In this document: one piece after another, positions 10,417-19,500 of the stretch | Layout: each line of letters starts with the position of its first letter | Numbering within the stretch: position 1 is the stretch's first letter | Source of the DNA: Croceifilum oryzae | GTDB lineage: Bacteria > Bacillota > Bacilli > Thermoactinomycetales > Thermoactinomycetaceae | Assembly: GCF_030814315.1 (NCBI RefSeq) | Contig: NZ_JAUSUV010000002.1 | Coordinates: 248,001-312,000 of the forward strand | DNA length: 64,000 nt | Direction: 5' to 3' | The notes under the pieces: model-generated | Database searches by the model: none | What the model saw: only the letters and a program-made list of their open reading frames with translations | Told to the model about the DNA's origin: nothing | Program-made: the position numbers and the translations under genes

Positions 10417-10875
10417 CTCTGTAAATAAATGATCTACTTCTCCCCTACACTTTCTGTTACGATACTGACATACATAAAAACTGGTTCTATCGAACTTGCG
10501 CTTTATATGGCTTGATCACAAGGTTCCTGCTCTAGTCCGCAAAGTAGATGTCAAGAAAGATAGAAGTTAATGAACAGTAGCATTCCAAGCCAGTTATCAA
10601 GAGATTTCAAACGTAACCATGTTCACTAACTCATTCATAAATCAATGTTCAGGTAAGTCATATCATCTATCTTTATGAACAACCATACTCGTAATCCTTA
10701 TCTATCAACTGATTCGGCTTATCAATCAAGGTCGATAAATATCAAGCCTGAATCAAACTTACAGCATAGTTATGGCCAGTTACAGAAGGAACCTTATGCA
10801 AGGAAGTTTTAGAAGTGATGGAATTCAAAGGACAAGACGAATCCCTAAGTGAACTGGACCGGATAGCTCTCCAAA
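10417..10875. other. Gap without recognisable genes
   Basis: About 460 bases with short broken frames. A 49-codon ATG frame at 10818-10967 (begins MEFKGQDESLSELDRIALQIG) overlaps the next open frame and could be its displaced N-terminus. Otherwise I see nothing. Confidence 0.4.
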
Positions 10876-11199
10876 TTGGAAAAAAGGTTCATGGAGGAGT
10901 TAGAAGAGCTAGAGGCTATCCCCATAAACCAAAAAAGAAGCAAGCGATCAAGACGAAAGAAATATAAAAATCTTCCGGATGGTGTAACTGCTGTGGAGGA
11001 AGACGACCCATCAGGAGCTTGTTTTCACTTTACTCATGATGAATTAGGGCGTATGGGTAAAATCGTACTAACACCACTTAAAGGGGTCACGGTACCGAAA
11101 AAGGAAAATTGTACGTTTGGACATATTTTAGACACAGTTAAGCTGACTTCCTGTACGTTAAGAACGCTCTCACTGAGAAAACGACTTGAGGATACATAA
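10876..11199 (+). CDS. Hypothetical protein, possibly a frameshifted remnant
   Basis: An open frame of 107 codons from TTG, with an internal ATG at 10891 as an alternative start; neither has a convincing ribosome binding site. The product has a basic N-terminal stretch (QKRSKRSRRKK) followed by a more ordered part (GACFHFTHDELGRMGKIVLTP). I do not recognise a family. An upstream overlapping frame (10818-10967) has ELDRIALQIGKK just before this frame's FMEELEELE, so both may derive from one longer gene broken by a frameshift. It may be debris of a mobile element. Confidence 0.35.
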   Translation: MEKRFMEELEELEAIPINQKRSKRSRRKKYKNLPDGVTAVEEDDPSGACFHFTHDELGRMGKIVLTPLKGVTVPKKENCTFGHILDTVKLTSCTLRTLSLRKRLEDT

Positions 11200-11220
11200 G
11201 TTCTCAAGTCGGGGCAAAAC

Positions 11221-11300
11221 AAATCAAGACTAAAATGAAAAATAGCTAGAAAAAATAAGGCTCCTACCGTGTAGTCATATACACAAGGTAGGAGCCTTTT
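11221..11300 (+). repeat. Diverged repeat, copy A, containing a terminator hairpin
   Basis: It shares an ordered series of blocks (AAATCAAGAC, TAAA, TGAAAAA, GAAAAAATAAGGCT, GAGCCTTT) with copy B at 13099-13177, in the same orientation. The two copies flank the esterase and HTH genes. Confidence 0.7.
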
Positions 11301-11302
11301 GT
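11257..11302. terminator. Bidirectional terminator between the hypothetical frame and the esterase
   Basis: A perfect 12-bp stem AAGGCTCCTACC/GGTAGGAGCCTT with an inner GTGTA/TACAC stem. T-rich sequence follows on the plus strand (TTTTGTTATT) and on the minus strand (TTATTTTTTC). It can serve the convergent minus-strand esterase ending at 11396. Confidence 0.85.
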
Positions 11303-11395
11303 TATTAGATCTTCTCATACAACTTTCCTTGTAGTCGCGCAGAACCTCGGGTGAAATCAGAGTCTGAAGCGACTTGGATGTTTTGGAGCATAAAA

Positions 11396-12367
11396 TCAAA
11401 GCATTCCTAATGCTCTCAGCAAGGCATGTTCACTAGATCTTGCGCCTTCCTGATTATAGTGGGCATTCGGAAACATCGGAGACAAATGGTGATAGCCGGG
11501 ATAGACATGCAGTTCAACCAAGACACCGTCAAATGCCAACTGTTTTGTAAATGATAAGGCTTCATCAATAAATAAATCAATACTGCCAACGCTGATATAG
11601 GTTGATGGCAACCCGGCCAACGATTTGGCGCGCGCGGGCACGTAATATTCACTTTCTTCCGTCTGCCCGGGACTATGCCCTAATACAGATTCCCAGCCGA
11701 AATGGTTGCTACCTCTCGTCCAGACGAACTCGCCTGCAAAAGGATGCTTCGGAGAAACACTTGTGCGATCGTCAAGCATTGGACTACGTAGCCTTAAGTG
11801 ATGTATGTCAAATTCCTTCTGGTCACGAATATATAGAGCGAGTCCCGCTGCCAGACCAGCACCGGCGCTGCTTCCCGCAACTGCGATCTTGTGTTTATCG
11901 ATTCCCAAGTGATCTGCATGCTCCACGCACCACTTCAAGCCTGAATAGCAATCCTGCAATTGACTAGGTTGAACATATTCGGGAGCAAGACGGTACTTGA
12001 TCGCCACGCAGCAGAAACCATGCTGGGCAGCAAGCGCTGCATTGCCAGCCCGGTCAACGACCGGACTCCCCATCACCATTCCGCCACCATGAATCGTATA
12101 GTATAAAGGTATTTTGTCATGCTTAGACTGAAGAGGCTTGATGATTTCGATATGTAGATCCGGACCGCCGAAATAACTTGGAACTGTTCTCTCTTCAAAT
12201 GACACAGGGAACAATTTCGTAACATCGATTTGCGGTAGCATTTTGGCTTGATTTTCACGCGATGCCATCAGCGATACGGCGTTTAGATCGCTTGTCGGAA
12301 ATAAATCAAGCGCGCTTGAAATCTCAGGATCAACTAGATGTCTGCTTCTACTCTTTTGTTTACTCAT
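11396..12367 (-). CDS. Alpha/beta hydrolase, HSL (hormone-sensitive lipase) family esterase
   Basis: A 323-residue cytosolic carboxylesterase of the alpha/beta-hydrolase fold-3 group. The oxyanion motif HGGG is at 93-96. The nucleophile elbow GSSAG has Ser at about 167, the acid is in SIDLF (Asp about 264) and the catalytic His in GYHHLSP (about 293). These spacings match the family. No signal peptide. The start ATG lies behind a purine-rich AAAGAGAGGAAG site. It is transcribed away from the NRPS genes. A role in processing or releasing an NRPS product is conceivable but unsupported, as this family normally hydrolyses short acyl esters. Confidence 0.85.
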   Translation of the reverse strand: MSKQKSRSRHLVDPEISSALDLFPTSDLNAVSLMASRENQAKMLPQIDVTKLFPVSFEERTVPSYFGGPDLHIEIIKPLQSKHDKIPLYYTIHGGGMVMGSPVVDRAGNAALAAQHGFCCVAIKYRLAPEYVQPSQLQDCYSGLKWCVEHADHLGIDKHKIAVAGSSAGAGLAAGLALYIRDQKEFDIHHLRLRSPMLDDRTSVSPKHPFAGEFVWTRGSNHFGWESVLGHSPGQTEESEYYVPARAKSLAGLPSTYISVGSIDLFIDEALSFTKQLAFDGVLVELHVYPGYHHLSPMFPNAHYNQEGARSSEHALLRALGML

Positions 12368-12527
12368 TGTTGCTTCCTCTCTTTCCTATATAGAACTAAG
12401 TTATCTTTAGCTCTTAGTGCGTTAGAAACAGGCTTCACTCTCTGGTTTACTATCCCTATTTTAAGCCGGCAAATGTGCTTATTTATATGACAACAATAAC
12501 TTAGAATGAATGTTGACATAGATAAAC

Positions 12528-12559
12528 AAAAGCACCGGTGAAGATCCTCACCAGTGCTT
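12528..12559 (-). terminator. Terminator of the small HTH gene
   Basis: On the minus strand AAGCACTGGTGA pairs with TCACCGGTGCTT (one mismatch), followed by TTGTTT, immediately after the stop of the gene ending at 12564. Confidence 0.7.
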
Positions 12560-12563
12560 CCTG

Positions 12564-12836
12564 CTATTTCTTTTGCTTTGTATATACAATTCGCCTAATG
12601 GTATCAACTGAGAGAAAATAGTCCTTAGCAAGCTGTTCAATGCTCTTATTATTGCTGAAGGCCTGTCTGATGTCAGCATTACGGCGATCAATCCACTGTC
12701 TTCCGCCGTTCAGGCTGCCCCACTTCCGATCTGCTTTTTCTTGTTTCGGAATGTACAAGGTCTCTCCTTGAATATGTTGCTGGATTTCTTTAATCAGCTT
12801 GTTAGGCAGAATATGTTTGGCATTTGTATATTTCAT
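12564..12836 (-). CDS. CD3324-like small helix-turn-helix protein
   Basis: A 90-residue protein beginning MKYTNAKHILPNKLIKEIQ, the pattern of the small CD3324/Mor-like DNA-binding family of Firmicutes. The middle region (YIPKQEKADRKWGSLNGGR) is characteristic. The C-terminal 35 residues form a helix-turn-helix (SIEQLAKDYFLSVDTIRRIVY). I start it at 12836 rather than at the longer frame because AAGGAGTG precedes that ATG and the family begins MKYxNA. Role unknown, probably transcriptional regulation. It stands alone and is followed by its own terminator. Confidence 0.75.
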   Translation of the reverse strand: MKYTNAKHILPNKLIKEIQQHIQGETLYIPKQEKADRKWGSLNGGRQWIDRRNADIRQAFSNNKSIEQLAKDYFLSVDTIRRIVYTKQKK

Positions 12837-12898
12837 TTGTGCTCCACTCCTTATTCTATATAGCAAAATAAGGTGCAAAGCCGAATTATCAGAAAGAA

Positions 12899-13003
12899 CT
12901 AAGCAGCGTTAATCGTGTTTTGCCCCATGCAAAGTAACGCTTTTCCAATAACAGGCTTTGCATGAGTTGTGAAAGTCACAGACAATCCCGAGAGATTCTC
13001 CAT
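12899..13003 (-). CDS. Possible small protein (34 aa) with a strong ribosome binding site
   Basis: An ATG-started frame of 34 codons (begins MENLSGLSVTFTTH, ends MGQNTINAA) preceded by AGGAGGTG at a spacing of 10 bases. It is too short for any homology judgement, has one Cys, and no maturation enzyme is nearby. The ribosome binding site is the only positive evidence. Confidence 0.3.
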   Translation of the reverse strand: MENLSGLSVTFTTHAKPVIGKALLCMGQNTINAA

Positions 13004-13276
13004 CAGTAAAGCACCTCCTATTCTTATCGAGTGTAACACAAAATCTGTTCCCGTTTATTTTACGCACTTGTATTAGGGGTCCAGCCAACATTACGGGGAA
13101 ATCAAGACCTAAATGAAAAAAGTGTGAAAAAATAAGGCTTTTACTTTGTTTACATGACTTCATAGTAAGAGCCTTTATCGTTTTCGGGGGATGGACAAAA
13201 CACCCGATTACAAATAAAAAAAGTTTTAAAAGAATGAATTTATTATTTGTTTAAATACAATGTATTAAATTCAGTA
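13004..13276. other. A/T-rich gap upstream of the NRPS promoter
   Basis: Contains the repeat copy B (13099-13177) and low-complexity A/T-rich sequence. A minus-strand open frame at 12909-13163 lacks a ribosome binding site and crosses the repeat, so I do not call it. Nothing else is recognisable. Confidence 0.5.
13099..13177 (+). repeat. Diverged repeat, copy B
   Basis: Same block order as copy A at 11221-11300. The hairpin arms have changed together: AAGGCTTTTACT pairs with AGTAAGAGCCTT here, against AAGGCTCCTACC/GGTAGGAGCCTT in copy A. The paired changes suggest the hairpin was functional in both. No gene ends immediately upstream on the plus strand. Confidence 0.65.
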
Positions 13277-13305
13277 TTGTATTATTTATTTTAGCATGTT
13301 ACTAT
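13277..13305 (+). promoter_or_regulatory. Possible promoter of the NRPS operon
   Basis: TTGTAT and TACTAT separated by 17 bases, about 215 bases before NRPS1. It would give a leader of about 200 nt ending in the hairpin at 13472-13500. Surrounding DNA is very A/T-rich, so chance matches are likely. Confidence 0.3.
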
Positions 13306-13471
13306 ATAGTAGAATTTTTAATTATAAATAAATATTTAGTGATATCTAATCGATGTTTCGGCACGTTAGGAGGAGCTAAAGATTATATAGGTTTTCTTTA
13401 ACTTGCAGTCCAAATAACGAATGCATTATTTTGAATTTTATAAATTTAATACAGAGATTACGACTTGAATG

Positions 13472-13500
13472 TAGCCTCCCAAAAAATAGGTAGGCTTTTA
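13472..13500 (+). terminator. Leader hairpin with T-run directly before NRPS1 (possible attenuator)
   Basis: AGCCT-C-CC pairs with GG-T-AGGCT around an A-rich loop and is followed by TTTTAATCT, about 20 bases before the NRPS1 start and just ahead of its AGGGGGG site. A terminator in this position would block the operon unless read through. A LoaP-type antiterminator gene closes the same operon. Confidence 0.45.
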
Positions 13501-13519
13501 ATCTAGGGGGGTAATTAGA

Positions 13520-16500
13520 TTGTCTAACAAAGATTTCATAAAGGAATATCCTTTATCAGAAGGTCAGAAGTTAATCTTTATTCATTATCATGTGAACTCT
13601 GATCAATCTACATACAACGAACCATTTGCTTGGTATATACATACAAGAGTTGATGTCGAAAACTTACGCCGTTCTTTTATTGAATTCATGAAGAGGCATG
13701 AAGTTTTTCGATCTATTTTTGTTTTAGAACAAGAACCTGTACAAAAGGTTTATCGGGAACCTATTTTCGATTTTGAGTGTTTGGATATGGAGGATGCAGA
13801 TGATGTGTTTCTGCGAAATTATTTTTCGTCAGAAGCTCGTAGGCCATTTGTTTTAGAAGAAGGTGTAGCTTTTAGAGTTCGTGTGCTTCGTATTTCAGAT
13901 GAGAAGTATATCCTACACTTTGTTTGTCATCATATTGTGTTGGATGGTTGGACTCTTTCGCTTATGCTGGATGAAGTTGGGTTGTTTTATAAACATTTTT
14001 GTGAAGGATCTGAGTTACGCCTAAATCCGGTAATGACCCAATATTCCGATTTTGTTGCTTGGCAAAAGGATGTTGTTCTAGGAGAACAGAGGGAAGAAGC
14101 GACTCGTTTTTGGAAAAAGAAACTCTCGGACGAGCTTCCTATATTAAGTTTACCAACGAATCCGAAATCTCCTACTAAGCTACCAGAACAAGGTAGTGAA
14201 TTTTCATTTTCGTTACATGAAGAAACGACACGGGAGTTACGTGATTTTTGTCAAAAGCATCATTCTACAGTCAATACGGTCCTGTTTTCTCTTTATTCGG
14301 CTTTGCTATCTAGATTGACTGGGCAGGAACATATCGTAATCGGGACTCCGCGTTTTGGACGAAAAAAGAAAGATTTTCGGATGACAGCTGGTTATTTTGT
14401 CAACATGCTACCCATTCAAATTCAGCTTTCTAAAAAAGATTCTTTCCGAGATCTCTTGCATCGTGTACGTGAAGAAATGGATGAGTGTCTACAATACCAA
14501 GACTTTCCCTTTGCCCAGATGGTGGAAGAATGTGTATCGACTCAAGATAATAGTCATCATCCTATTTTTCAGACGGTCTTTGTATTGCAAAAGGCCTGGA
14601 AACAAGATGGGGCGATTGTTCTTGGAAATGCTACTAATTTGTTTGATGTGCATGGCTTACCATTTGAAACCATCAAAATAGTGAAACAAAATCCAAAATT
14701 TAACCTTTCTCTTCACGTTGAAGAAGAGATGGAGCGCATTTGTTGCCACTTTGAATATAACCATGATGTGTTGGATGTACATACAGTAAAGAGGTTTACT
14801 ACCTATTTTGACCAATTGGTTCGTTCTTTTTTGGATCATCCAGATGGTCTTATTTCGGAAGTATGTTTGGTGCCTGAGTCGGAACAAAGGCAATTATTGG
14901 AGGACTGGAATCGTACTCAAACAGAGTATCCGCGAGAAAGTACCATTCATGAACTGTTTGAGAAGCAGGTAAAGTGCGTACCAGAGGATATAGCAGTTGT
15001 CTATAAAGAACAACAGCTCACTTATCGCGAATTGGATGAAAAAGCAAATCAACTGGCTCACTATTTGCAAAAGCGTGGAATTGGGCCAGAGTCTCTAGTA
15101 GGTCTATACATGGAGCGTTCTCCAGAGATGATGATTGGGATCTTAGGGATTTTAAAAGCAGGCGGGGCCTATGTACCACTTGATCTTTCTTACCCGGAAA
15201 ACAGACTCTCATATATGTTGGAAGACGCAGATATTGGGATCATGATTACAGAGAAGGAAGTGAAACTCGGCTGGATTTCAGAGAAAGTGGACATGATTTG
15301 TTTCGATCGTGATCAAGAAATCATTTCGCAGGAGAGCAAACTTGCACCGATAAGTGAAGTAACTGCAGAAAATGTAGCGTATGTGATCTATACTTCTGGT
15401 TCTACCGGAAATCCCAAAGGTGTGATAGTTGGTCATCGGGCAGTCGTTCGATTAGTACAAAACACAAACTATCTTGATTTCAGCCAGAAGCATCGGATTT
15501 TGCAAACGGGCTCAATTGTGTTTGATGCATCTACCTTTGAGATCTGGGGTTCGCTGTTAAATGGAGGTGAGTTGTACTTGATCGATAAAGATCAAATACT
15601 TACTCCTCATGAATTAAAAGCGGCGATTGAACGATATCAGATTACAACGATGTGGCTGACTGCTCCATTCTTCTGTCAGTTGGTTGAACAAGATGAAGAG
15701 ATTTTTGCAGGATTGAAGCACTTGTTGGTAGGAGGAGATGCTTTATCTCCGGAGCATATCAACAAAGTGAAGAGAAGATACGCTCAGCTAAGAATCTACA
15801 ATGGGTACGGGCCGACGGAAAATACGACCTTTTCGACTGTATATGAAATTACAAAAGAACATAGTGAAAATATCCCAATCGGCAAGCCGATTGCCAATTC
15901 TACGGCTTATGTGATGAGTTCTCAAATGAAGCTTCAACCGATTGGTGTGATGGGCGAACTGTGTGTAGGTGGAGACGGATTGGCTAGGGGCTATCTACAT
16001 AATCCAGAGTTGACAGCAGAGAAGTTTATGGATCATCCATTTGTACCAGGTGAGAAGCTGTACCGGACAGGGGATCTCGTGAAGATGCTGGAAGATGGCA
16101 ATATCGTCTTCATGGGTCGGATCGATCATCAAGTGAAAATCCGTGGTTATCGAGTGGAGCCGGGTGAGATTGCGCAGCAATTGGTTACACATGAAGCCAT
16201 AAAAGAAGCGTATGTGATGGTTCATCAAGAGGATTCAGGGAAGCAGTATCTCTGCGCGTACTATGTAACAAATGGCGAGGTGGGAGTGCCTGAGATACGT
16301 AGATATGCAAGAGAATTATTACCTGATTACATGGTTCCCTCGCATTTTGTAGAGATGGATCTATTACCACTTACGTTGAATGGAAAAGTGGATCGAAGAG
16401 CATTGCCTGAGCCGGATCAAGCGATCCAGTCTCACCATTATGTGGAGCCTACTAATGAAACCGAGGCGAAACTGGTTTCCATTTGGCGAGAAGTCTTGGG

Positions 16501-19500
16501 ACTGAAGCAAGTAGGGACCCAGGATCACTTCTTTGATCGAGGTGGACATTCTCTGAAGGCGATGACGCTAGTCTCTAAGATACAGCGAGAATTTGAAGTA
16601 GAATTTAGTTTACAAGAAGTGTTTCAAGCACCTGTTGTAAAAGAGATGGCAAGTCTTATTCAAGAGGCAACGCAATCCGTCTATGCATCGATTCCGGTTG
16701 CGGAGTCTAGGGAGTATTATCCAGTTTCTTCGGAACAAAAACGAATGTATATGATTCAACAAATGGATCTACATTCAGTGGGCTATAACATGCCAAACTT
16801 CATACGTGTCAAAGGAAAGCTGGATATCGATCGGTTGGAGCATTTATTCCGTCAGTTAATTCAGCGGCATGCATCTTTCCGTACGTCCTTTGTCATGATC
16901 GAAGGGGAACCGCGGCAGATGATTGCATCAGAAGTTCCTTTCTCGATTACTCGAGTGGAAGCAACTCATCAGGATGCTAAGAGGATTGTGGATGAATTTA
17001 CGCGCCCATTTGATTTAAGTCAAGCTCCGCTCTTTCGCTCTACCGTGGTGACACTTACTTCGGAAGAGTCTTTGTTACTACTAGATATGCACCATATTAT
17101 TTCAGATGGTGTCTCGACGAGTCTTTTCTTTGAAGAAATGAAGAAACTGGATCGAGGAGAGACATTGCCAGAGATTCCGGTTCAATATAAGGATTACGCA
17201 GTCTGGCAACAAGAGCTTCAAGGATCGGAATGGATGAAGAAGCAAGAGAAGTATTGGCTAAGTGCGATGGATGGTGAAATACCGGTCCTGAATCTGCCTA
17301 CTGACTATCCAAGACCACTCACGCGTAGCTTCGAAGGATCGAATGTAGAATTCTACTTACATGAGGAATTGACACAAAAGCTAAAGCAGCTGGCTCGTAG
17401 TCAAGATACGACGTTGTATATGACATTGCTCGCTTTATACACAACGTTGCTTCATAAATATAGTACGCAAGAAGATATCATCGTAGGTTCGATCACTGCC
17501 GGTCGACCTCATCCAGACGTAGAAAATGTCATGGGAATGTTTGTCAATACATTGGCGATGAGAAGTTATCCGGCTGGTACAAAATCATTTGATCAATTCC
17601 TACAAGAAGTAAAAGAAAATGTATTGGAAGCATTTAAATATCAAGATTATCCATTGGAAGAACTGGTAGATAAGTTGAATGTCCCCAGGGATCTAAGTCG
17701 GAATCCGCTGTTTGATACCTTATTTGCGATGCAAAATCTGGATATGTCCGAGATTACCTTGGATGGTCTTACCCTTTCTCCTTATGAGTATGAGTATCAT
17801 GTTTCGAAGTTTGATCTCACCTTGGATGCCGCAGAAAAAGGGGATCGATTGTGGTTTAACTTTGAATATGATGTCAATCTATTTGAGCGGGAAACGATTG
17901 AGCGGATGGCAAGTCATTTGAGTCACCTCGCTACTCAAGTATGCCAAGATCCAGAAAAGGCGATCGCGGAACTGACCTTAGTGACGAGTCAGGAACAAGA
18001 GACACTACAGAGTTTGAATGAAACAACGGTCTTGTATCCAAACGATCAAACGATTGTGGGTTTATTTGAAGAGCAGGTAGTAAAATATCCTGACAATGTT
18101 GCGGTTGTCTATGAAAAGAAACAGATCACATACCGTGAACTAAATCAGAGAGCTAACCAATTGGCTCGCTATCTTCAGAAGCAAGGAGTTGGCTCGGAGT
18201 CTCTAGTAGGCTTATGCGTTGAGCGTTCTCTCGAGATGATGATCGGAGTTTTGGGGATTTTGAAGGCTGGAGGAGCGTATATTCCACTTGATCCAATGTA
18301 CCCAGAGAAACGGCTTCAGTATATGTTAGAGGATGCGAACATTCAATTAGTCGTTACACAAAAAAGTCTATCAGAATCGAAATGGTTACCAGAGAGTATC
18401 CAATCCGTTTGCCTAGACCGGGATCAAGTGGAGATTGAGAAAGAAAGTACAGAAAACCTCATGATAAAGGTAAGCCCGAATCATCTGGCTTATGTGATCT
18501 ATACCTCAGGATCGACAGGAAATCCAAAGGGTGTGATGGTCGAACATCATAATGTCATTCGTTTGATGAAGTCAACGGAGCATTGGTATCAGTTTGACGA
18601 GAGAGATACATGGACCTTGTTTCATTCTTATGCGTTTGACTTTTCGGTGTGGGAAATCTGGGGTGCTCTGCTTTATGGAGGAAAACTGGTCGTAGTTCCG
18701 TACTGGATCAGCCGATCACCAAAGGATTTCTATCAATTGTTAATAGAAGAGCAGGTTACGGTTCTCAATCAGACACCATCCGCGTTCCGTCAGTTGATTC
18801 AAGTATGTGAACAAGAGGATGAGAAGCAAAGTCTCTACCTACGCTATGTCATCTTTGGTGGAGAAGCTCTGGAGCCTACTAGTTTACTACCATGGTTTGA
18901 GAGATATGGGGATCAGAAACCTCAGCTGGTTAACATGTACGGCATTACCGAAACGACGGTCCATGTTACGTACCATCCGATTACAAAAGAGGATACACAG
19001 TATTCTTCCAGAAGTAACATCGGAAAACGAATTCCTGATTTAGAAGTATATGTGCTAGATGCTTATGGACAACCTGTGCCGATGGGTGTAGTAGGCGAAC
19101 TCTATATTGGAGGAGCAGGACTTGCGCGCGGATATCTAAACAGACCTGAATTGACGGCAGAACGTTTCCTTCCGCATCCATTTAGCCATGATCTCGAAGC
19201 ACGATTATATCGGACAGGCGATTTAGCGAGATACTTGGCCGATGGGAATCTGGATTATCTGGGACGAATTGATCATCAGGTGAAGATTCGGGGCTTCCGA
19301 ATTGAACTGGGAGAGATTGAATCTGCTTTAAACACACATGCAACTGTAAAAGAGGCTGTAGTGATCGTTCGAGAAGACCAACCAGGTGATAAACAATTGG
19401 TTGCGTATATCGTAGGTAGCGGGGATATAACCGTTTGGAGGGAATATCTAAAGGCTCAACTGCCAAGTCACATGATTCCTGCATATTTTGTCCAAATGGA

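Noticed and set aside
11034-11399. Minus-strand 121-codon frame overlapping the hypothetical gene and the terminator
   Set aside because: It runs through a perfect terminator hairpin and the end of the esterase gene and has no ribosome binding site.
12909-13163. Minus-strand 84-codon frame upstream of the NRPS genes
   Set aside because: It crosses repeat copy B and its hairpin and has no start signal; the alternative 34-codon frame with a good site is reported instead at low confidence.
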